The notes below the pieces were generated by a model. The model made no database searches. It worked only from the letters and a program-made list of their open reading frames with translations, and was not told the origin of the DNA. The translations under genes were made by a program, and so were the position numbers. Below are positions 57,993 through 64,000 of a stretch of 64,000 bases of DNA, piece after piece; positions within the stretch are counted from its first letter, which is position 1, and every line of letters begins with the position of its first letter. The DNA comes from Formicarius rufipectus (taxonomy: Eukaryota > Chordata > Aves > Passeriformes > Formicariidae), in NCBI GenBank assembly GCA_013399695.1, contig VXAU01004018.1, forward strand, positions 496,001 to 560,000. The letters run 5' to 3'.

Positions 57993-58800
57993 TCCCAGCC
58001 TCTGAAGTCCAAATTCCAGCCCCTTTTGGATTTAACATGGCACTGCTGCAATCTGCTGAAATGCTGAATTACAGCTCCCTAAAGTCTGAGGTCTGCTGAT
58101 CCAGGCCCTGCAAAATCCCTTTTTCCCTCTTTTAATACATGAAGAAAATGGCATAGGCAATGCCTTCTCTAAAAGGACCAGACACATTAGCGTGTTTGGG
58201 ACATGGTGAACAAAAGTGGCTAAAATTGAAGGTCTGTCAGTTTTTTCATTGTCAGAGCTTTGCTTCTCAGCTGCAAATAGCTGTAGGCTGGAACTTGGCA
58301 ACAGGATCTCTGATAAAAAGTGCATTTTTATTTTCTGAACCTTTATTTTTGTTGATGCCCATTTTTGCACTATGCATACATAAACAGTGGGCTGCTGTTA
58401 GAGATGCTTTTGCCATCCTTATGGAATGGAGGAGAGCTGACAGCCTGTATTTAAAGGTGAACTCAGTAGTGCAGGCTCGTGGCTGACCCCTTGATGATTT
58501 TAACATAGCTTTAGGAGTGTGAAAATAGAGCTATGGGCTAAAACCTATTCTGTGAGAGGAAAAGAGCAATGAGCTCCTCCTCAATGTGCTATAGACACAC
58601 GGTGGTTGGATGTGACATGTTTCTCTCTCTGATTTTTACAGCGCTGCCTTTGTTAAACTGACAAGCTGTTCTGTGGCAATAAACACACCCAAGCACAGCC
58701 GTCTGTCTGTCCAGGGCACTGAACTTCCCAGCAGGATTCTCAGCTGTGCTGGTACCTGCAAAAATCTGATGTGTGAAACTGTGGGTGGGAGGCAAGTGTT
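57993..58800. other. Unique non-coding sequence
   Basis: No gene or repeat is recognised. The 112-codon minus frame 58032-58370 matches no family. Confidence 0.5.
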
Positions 58801-58810
58801 GGGGGGGGGG
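58801..58810. repeat. Poly-G tract (10)
   Basis: Ten G bases. The length may be uncertain in the assembly. Confidence 0.85.
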
Positions 58811-61014
58811 ACAAAAAGGCTTGTGGCAGAAAGCACTGAGGCAAATCGTGTTATGGACTTTGCTGTTATTCCTACCCCAGACTATCTCTGTCTTCTAGTG
58901 GAAAATCTCTCCCTCAGAACTGGATTTGAGCCTGACCCTGAATAGCTCCTTGCTTTTCTGTATCATATGTTTTTTTCCTCTCCCTTTTACTGTCAGAGGG
59001 GATTCTTTGATGCTCCTTCTCCTACCGAGTCTGTTTGCCAGTTGCCATGGCCATGGCCAGCCGGAGGAGCGGCGTTCCCAGGAATCAGAGAGAAATGAGG
59101 GTGGTGAGAGCTGAGCACAGTGTTTCAAAGGTATAAATCAATTGTCCTGACTAGCAGATCACACAGGCTCTGACATAAAGTTCAGGTCTCAGACTTCAAG
59201 CCTGGCTGCAAAATAGTTGGAATTTTGTAAAAGGACACATTTCCCTCCAGGATTACCTCAGTGTGTGTTCAGACTGGTGAGAAATCTGCAGTCAATTTAA
59301 GAAGTTTGTCACAGTCAAAACCAAAAAGCAAAACATCACAAAAGATGGAGATTTTAGCAGATCTTGGCTTTTCCCTGCCAATTTCTTTGATGTTGTTCCA
59401 GGAGGTGCGGTGGACCGTTCTGCCCAAATGTACATTTTCCAGGAATTTAAATCACCTTCCTGAGCCCTGTATGAGATGTGGAGGCTGTTCCCTGGCAGGA
59501 GATCCAGTGCTGGGATGTATTTTCTCATGGAAGTTCATTTTGATGTTAAACACCTGACTTGAACCTGGGGACTTGTGAGAGCTATGACAAAAAGCTGCCA
59601 AAAGAAGAGACAAACTAGAAGGCATCCAGGAGGTGACCACAAGGAATGTTACAGTGCAGCCTTGGGGACATGAGAAGTGGCAGTTGGGAATGGATATTCT
59701 ACATCCAAATCCTTGTTCCTGAAGGTAGCCACCTTCAGAGGATGATGAAAGATACTTTCCTAAGGAAGAAAGAATTTATCCAGTAACTTTCCCTATACCA
59801 GTTTAACCTAACACCCAACTGTGGAAGCTTGGGGCAACCCTACAGCCCTTTTTATTCTGTATTTTCTCCTTCAATATGATCACGTTGTACTGAAGACAAA
59901 TGGAACTTTTTAGTCTGATAGTGCATTTGCTGGAAAACACTGATTTAGTTCAGTTGAAACACTGCACAAGCCCCTATCAAATTCCTTGGTTAAAAACAGC
60001 ACAAAACAATAGAAGGGAGAGTCCCTACATTCTCAAAACAAAACACCCTGACCTACTGTTCTGAAACCAATTCACCTTGAGGTTAACCTAGCCTTCTTTT
60101 GAGAAGATAAAAAAAAGGCCTTTGCCAGCTTATTCCCAAATTCCATAAACTTGGAGTTTAAACCAAACCAAAAAGCGTCCATCTGTGCACTTGTGAATTA
60201 GATGCTCTTGTCACCTGTCAGCTTCTCCCTTTCACTCCACATCTCATTACATTTTCAGCCTTAATGCTGTCCTGCAGTGAGGAGTTCCACAGATGAATTG
60301 CCACATGTTAAGAAAAGATCTTTCTCAAATAAGAGCCTGCCTTGAACTTAAAGCTGGTTCCCTCAGTGTATTTAAAGAAATTGCAAGCTTGCAAGGGAAT
60401 ACACACTCATCACTTAGCTCAAGGTTCAGAGTAAGCTCACACTACTTGATTCCATGGCTCTGTGCTTCAGATAGCTGGGAAAACTTTTGATTACCCTCTG
60501 TTCCCATAAATTCAAGTGTAAACCTTGGGGCAATCTCAGCGCCTCAGTATGAAGCAGGGAACCCATCCAACTGACCCACAAAAATCCCTTCTTGGGCCAA
60601 CTGCATTGTGCTGAAAAGGAGACATATTTGCCACTGAACAGCAGCTCAATTATTTTCAATTAAAAGTTTCAATTTTCAGTTAAAAAATAATTATTTTCTA
60701 ACATTACCTGGTCTAACTTGGGTCACTTCCTGCTTGTTTCCTCCTGCTGAGCCAATGCCTCTGATCCTCCACGGTCTGGTTAGGATGTGGGGAGCAGCAG
60801 GCATCTTACACATCCATTTGTGCAGGGCTGAATCTGGATGTCAGCAATTTGTTGTGGACACCTCCTGCTGCATGATAGGGATGTTTTCTGCAGAGTGACA
60901 GCAGAGTAATCTCTGGCTGCATGTACTGCAGATTAAAAAACCTGAAAATCCCCCGTCCCCACGGACTGCCAGGCAAACAAGCACAAGGAGACAACCATCA
61001 GCTGGGGCTCTAGA
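58811..61014. other. Unique non-coding sequence
   Basis: About 2.2 kb with no gene or repeat recognised. Confidence 0.5.
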
Positions 61015-61130
61015 GATAAACTAAATAATTACCTGGTGGTTATTAGCAGCTTATTAACACAAATCTAATTTTATCTCTGCAGGTAGAATTCTGCATGACA
61101 ATGTCTGATGAGCAACGACAAATGTTTCAG
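61015..61130. promoter_or_regulatory. Possible regulatory block
   Basis: ACTAAATAATTACCTGG, GGTTATTAGCAGC, TTATTAACAC, AATCTAATTTTATC (GATA-like TTATC), GACAATGTCTGATG and ACGACAAATG. A short AT-rich patch with several homeodomain cores. Confidence 0.25.
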
Positions 61131-61351
61131 TCCTTGCCACACAGCCAGCAACACCCTTGAGAGAGCAGAGCAGTAAAATCACAAAACTCCTGGCAGGTGA
61201 AAGGGTAAAAGATTACTGTTGGAAACACAATAAGAAGGGAACTGCTCCTATAAATGCACAGACCTTGGCTTTCAGAAGCCCAAAGTTAAGCATCTACTCT
61301 AGGAAGCCAAAGCTAACATAATACTGCTGAGACTTTCTGTTGCATTAAAGG

Positions 61352-61400
61352 AAATATATATGTACACATACACCTATATATGTATATATATATTTTTTTC
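61352..61400. repeat. TA/CA-rich simple sequence
   Basis: Alternating AT with CA interruptions (ATATATATGTACACATACAC, then TATATATGTATATATATA) and a T run. Imperfect dinucleotide repeat. Confidence 0.85.
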
Positions 61401-62097
61401 ATTTGAAGTTATAAAAATTATTTCCCCTCTTCAGTTGTTTAGGAAGAAATGATCCCTGGGACTCAGAACAGAAGGGCTGCCTGCTTTTTAATCATCATAG
61501 CTTTTTGGATTTCCCATGGGGGTAGCAGCAGCCAGAGCTGAGATGCAGCAGAAGCTGACCCAGACCAGCCCCTTCCTCATTTCCCCGCATCACAATGACT
61601 TCCAGGCAGAAAGATGCAAATATGTAAAGTATTTTAGCTTTGAAATAACTGATTACCCTCCCTTTGAACTATCCCAAGGACAATTTCAAAGAAAAGGCAG
61701 AAGATTGCTGATAAATACATATACTTTTAGGTAAAAAGGGAAGCAGTGAGGATCTGAGGAGCAGTGAGGACAGAAGCGTGCCAGGCAGTGTCACGTCCCT
61801 GCCACCTTGTGACAAGGAGCTACAACTGCAAAGCCCCAACGCCAGCAAGCCCTGCAGCTTCCAGAGATGGACCTTGTTCTCTTCCAGCATCCCCAGGGGG
61901 AAACTCCAGGGCAAGTGGCCAGAGCCCCAGGCAGGGATGAAGACCCTGCCATGCTGTCTGGATATGAGACCCTCTCTGCAGGTGACAGTGGCTTGTCCTC
62001 TCCCTGTGGGATGGGGACCTCCAGTGTCTATCACAAGCCTCATTATGCCAACATCCAGGTGCTGTGTTAGAGCTGGTAGGGGCCAAGGCTTTTTAGA
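61401..62097. other. Unique non-coding sequence
   Basis: Frames are open on both strands at 61.7-62.1 kb (up to 172 codons on the minus strand), all without recognisable domains. I treat them as a stop-poor patch. Confidence 0.5.
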
Positions 62098-62362
62098 AGC
62101 ATAGGATTGATGAGGTTGGAAAACCCCTCTAGGACCACTGAATCCAACCATTAACCCACCACTGAACCATGTCACCAAGTGCCACATCTAGTCAATACCT
62201 CCAGGGATATCTAGAGGTGACTCAACACTTCCCTGGGCAGTCTGTTCCAATGCCTGACCACCCTTTCAGGGAAGAAATTTTTCCTAATATCCAATCTAAA
62301 CCTCCCTTGATGCAACTTGAGGCCATTTCCTCTTGTCCTATCATTTCTTAACTGGGAGATCT
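62098..62362 (-). mobile_element. CR1 LINE, 5'-truncated copy, second subfamily
   Basis: GAGGTTGGAAAACCCCTCTA, CACTGAATCCAACCATTAAC, AAGTGCCACATCTAGTCAAT, CCCTGGGCAGTCTGTTCCAA, GGGAAGAAATTTTTCCTAAT and CAACTTGAGGCCATTTCCTC are the reverse complement of the same CR1 subfamily as the copy at 46773. About 265 bp. Confidence 0.93.
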
Positions 62363-63011
62363 CTTGTTACTGAGAAGGTCTCTGGGTTGCATGGATGAGA
62401 GGAGGAATATTCCCATCACAGGGAATGGAACCTCAGGAGTTCCCACACTGAGGCAGGGAGAGCTGTGGTCCTCACCAGAGCTCAGATATCATTTTTCAGT
62501 GGTTGGCTCTGCTTTTCCTCCTAGGCAGAGCTCTGCAGAGTGCTTCAAACTTGGCTGTTTAGGAGGGGGGAAAAATAGGTTAGCCAAGTTTTTTATCCAG
62601 ACTTATCTGATGTTTTTGCCTGTTTTGCCTCTTCCTGACTTCCCTGTCCTAAGAAAACAGCTGCCTTTGGCCTTCTAAGGGGAACTTTTATGTAATGGTT
62701 GGGGGGAAAAAAGAAAACAACAAAAAAGTGAGTGTCTTATTCTTAAAGACTCAGCAAAGGAGACACGTTATCGCAGCTTCTCCATCCCCACTGCCTGCAG
62801 AGCTGTGGCCCTGAGCCAGCACTGCTCCTTCTTCAATTTGTTCCAAAATCTGCTGGGAGAGCTGAAGGCTACTTTGGTTTTTCCATTGCTCTGGTTTTCC
62901 TGCAGATCTTTTAGTGCTGGATGGAAAGGGCCTTGCTGTGTCACACACTGCATGCCAGGTCACCCAGCCTGCAGCAGCCTCTGCTCCAGCTGGGGAGAGG
63001 TTTGCTCTGCC
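62363..63011. other. Unique non-coding sequence between two CR1 copies
   Basis: No gene is recognised. A short purine run lies at 62701-62728. Confidence 0.5.
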
Positions 63012-63189
63012 TGGAACAGGATGCCCAGGGAAGCTGTGACTGCCCCATCCCTGAAAGTGTTCAAGGCCAGGCTGGATGGGCCTTGGAGCAACCTGGGATA
63101 GTGAAAGGTGTCCCAGCCCATGGCAGGGGGTTGGAAAGAGATGATCTTTAAGATCCCTTCCAACCCAAGGCATTCCATGATTCTGTGAA
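63012..63189 (+). mobile_element. CR1 LINE 3'-end fragment
   Basis: TGGAACAGGATGCCCAGGGA, AGCTGTGACTGCCCCATCCC, TGAAAGTGTTCAAGGCCAGG, CCCATGGCAGGGGGTTGGAA and AAGATCCCTTCCAACCCAAG end in GCATTCCATGATTCTGTGAAC. The sense-strand CR1 3' end with its tail. A 189-codon minus frame over it (62751-63320) is antisense to the element and is not a gene. Confidence 0.95.
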
Positions 63190-63820
63190 CTTGGTAGAGC
63201 TGGGCACACAAACAGATTTGTGCCTCTGATTCTGTGAAGGATGAGAGGTTGTCTGTGAGAGAGGTACACTATCTTCCCTAATATTGGTTTTGCAAAGATG
63301 CAAACACCTGAAGGAAGCACTTTTCACTGCTAGAGTTTTCCAGTGCTACAAAGTTTCAGTGAAGGGAAATAGAGCCATCCAAAGCATACTGACTTAGCGT
63401 GCAGACAAAAATTGTGGCCTTAATCAACTGTCTGCTGTCACAATTTAGATAAAGCAGGTGCCTACTACCTTGGTGAGGTCTCTGGTGGCTCCACAGGACA
63501 TGGGCAAGGCCACAGGGAATGCAGTTGGAGAAGGAGACTGGCAAATTTCACTGACAAATGATAAAATGCAGTTGTAACAATTATTTGCTCTGCTCGACAC
63601 CACAAGGCTCACCTTTCCATGGATACTGCAAGAGGTTGGTTTCACCATCAACGAGAAGACAAAATATGTGCATTTAAAGTCCTAAAAGCAACCAGCTGGG
63701 CAAAGGAAGAAGGAGGAAAGCCAAGAGGTTCACAATCACTGCTGATGTAAGAACACAGGGTAGCAAGTCAGGGGGTCAGAGTTCAAAGCAGCTACAGGAG
63801 ACAGTTAGTCCTGACCTGGC
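63190..63820. other. Unique non-coding sequence
   Basis: No gene or repeat is recognised. Confidence 0.5.
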
Positions 63821-63935
63821 TTGGAGGCCTATGGAAGGCATTGCTGGAGGATGGGGTGGACACCAACAGCTTACACAGGCTCAAGGGGAGGCCCAAAAGC
63901 ACACGGAGGAGAAAAGGTTACTAAATACATAAAAG
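63821..63935 (+). mobile_element. Possible old retroelement 3' region (tentative)
   Basis: The order GGGGTGGACACCAACAGCTT, CACAGGCTCAAGGGGAGGCC and ACACGGAGGAGAAAAGG, then TTACTAAATACATAAAAG, resembles a pattern seen in bird and reptile retroelement 3' regions ('gctcaag..gggactggacaaatacatggaggagaaaagg'). No end or duplication is visible. Low certainty. Confidence 0.2.
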
Positions 63936-64000
63936 CACAACCCTATCAGGACAGTCTTGAATGAAAAATAAATATAAAAATGAGGAGCAGTATCATATGT
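63936..64000. other. Unique sequence to the window edge
   Basis: AT-rich with AAATAAATATAAAAATG. Nothing is recognised. Confidence 0.4.

Noticed and set aside
57660..58051. Two minus-strand frames with a Met-Asp-Gly-Trp repeat
   Set aside because: Pure translation of the CATC microsatellite, open because the unit contains no stop in those frames.
61669..62187. 172-codon minus-strand open frame
   Set aside because: Overlaps the start of a CR1 copy and plus-strand frames; no recognisable protein.
62751..63320. 189-codon minus-strand open frame, the longest without gaps
   Set aside because: It runs antisense through the CR1 3' end at 63012-63189, so its middle is repeat-derived.
1..64000. tRNA, rRNA, snRNA genes or CRISPR arrays
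   Set aside because: I saw no GGTTCGAATCC-type tRNA arm, no rRNA core and no spaced direct repeats. The only regular arrays are microsatellites.

Overview
The window reads as bird nuclear DNA from a gene-poor region, either intergenic or deep in a large intron. The main evidence is at least 14 fragments of the avian LINE CR1. They carry its typical ends: the GGTTGGAAGGGACCTT-type 3' terminus, tails of the ATTCTATG/ATTCTGTGA kind, 5' truncation and no poly-A tail. There is also an LTR of the kind common in bird ERVL elements. Base composition is moderate and CpG-depleted, apart from a few islands of richer sequence. Nothing looks bacterial or plasmid-like, and there is no CRISPR array, tRNA or rRNA. 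I recognise no protein-coding gene. The many short open frames are what non-coding DNA of this composition gives by chance, or are pieces of repeats.

Layout. 1-9.6 kb: unique sequence with three old CR1 fragments, and a CpG-rich 300-bp patch with an open frame (4.54-4.89 kb) next to an AT-rich block that looks regulatory. 9.6-22.3 kb: unique sequence, homopolymer tracts and two short CR1 ends. 22.3-22.9 kb: the longest CR1, still readable as the end of its ORF2. 23-29.6 kb: unique sequence, with a homeodomain-site-rich block at 28.2-28.4 kb. 29.6-31.5 kb: a CR1 fragment, then low-complexity and CpG-richer DNA that may be a decayed LTR element. 31.8-35.7 kb: three CR1 copies in both orientations. 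35.7-46 kb: the densest set of likely regulatory blocks (35.0-35.3, 38.1-38.7, 39.4-39.7, 42.9-43.2, 44.4-44.5 and 45.9-46.0 kb), mixed with ancient MIR-like SINE remnants. 46.8-50.5 kb: two CR1 fragments. 51.6-52.35 kb: a solo-type ERVL LTR with an intact 5-bp target-site duplication and a 260-N assembly gap inside it. 57.88-57.99 kb: an uninterrupted CATC microsatellite of 27 units. 62-64 kb: two more CR1 copies.

No genes are seen to work together here. The best functional reading, which is inference from composition alone, is a stretch of long-range enhancers for a developmental gene outside the window. I found no convincing undescribed system. The items most worth checking are the CpG-rich open frame at 4.54-4.89 kb, the homeodomain-site clusters, the LTR with its gap, and the composite region at 30.3-31.5 kb.
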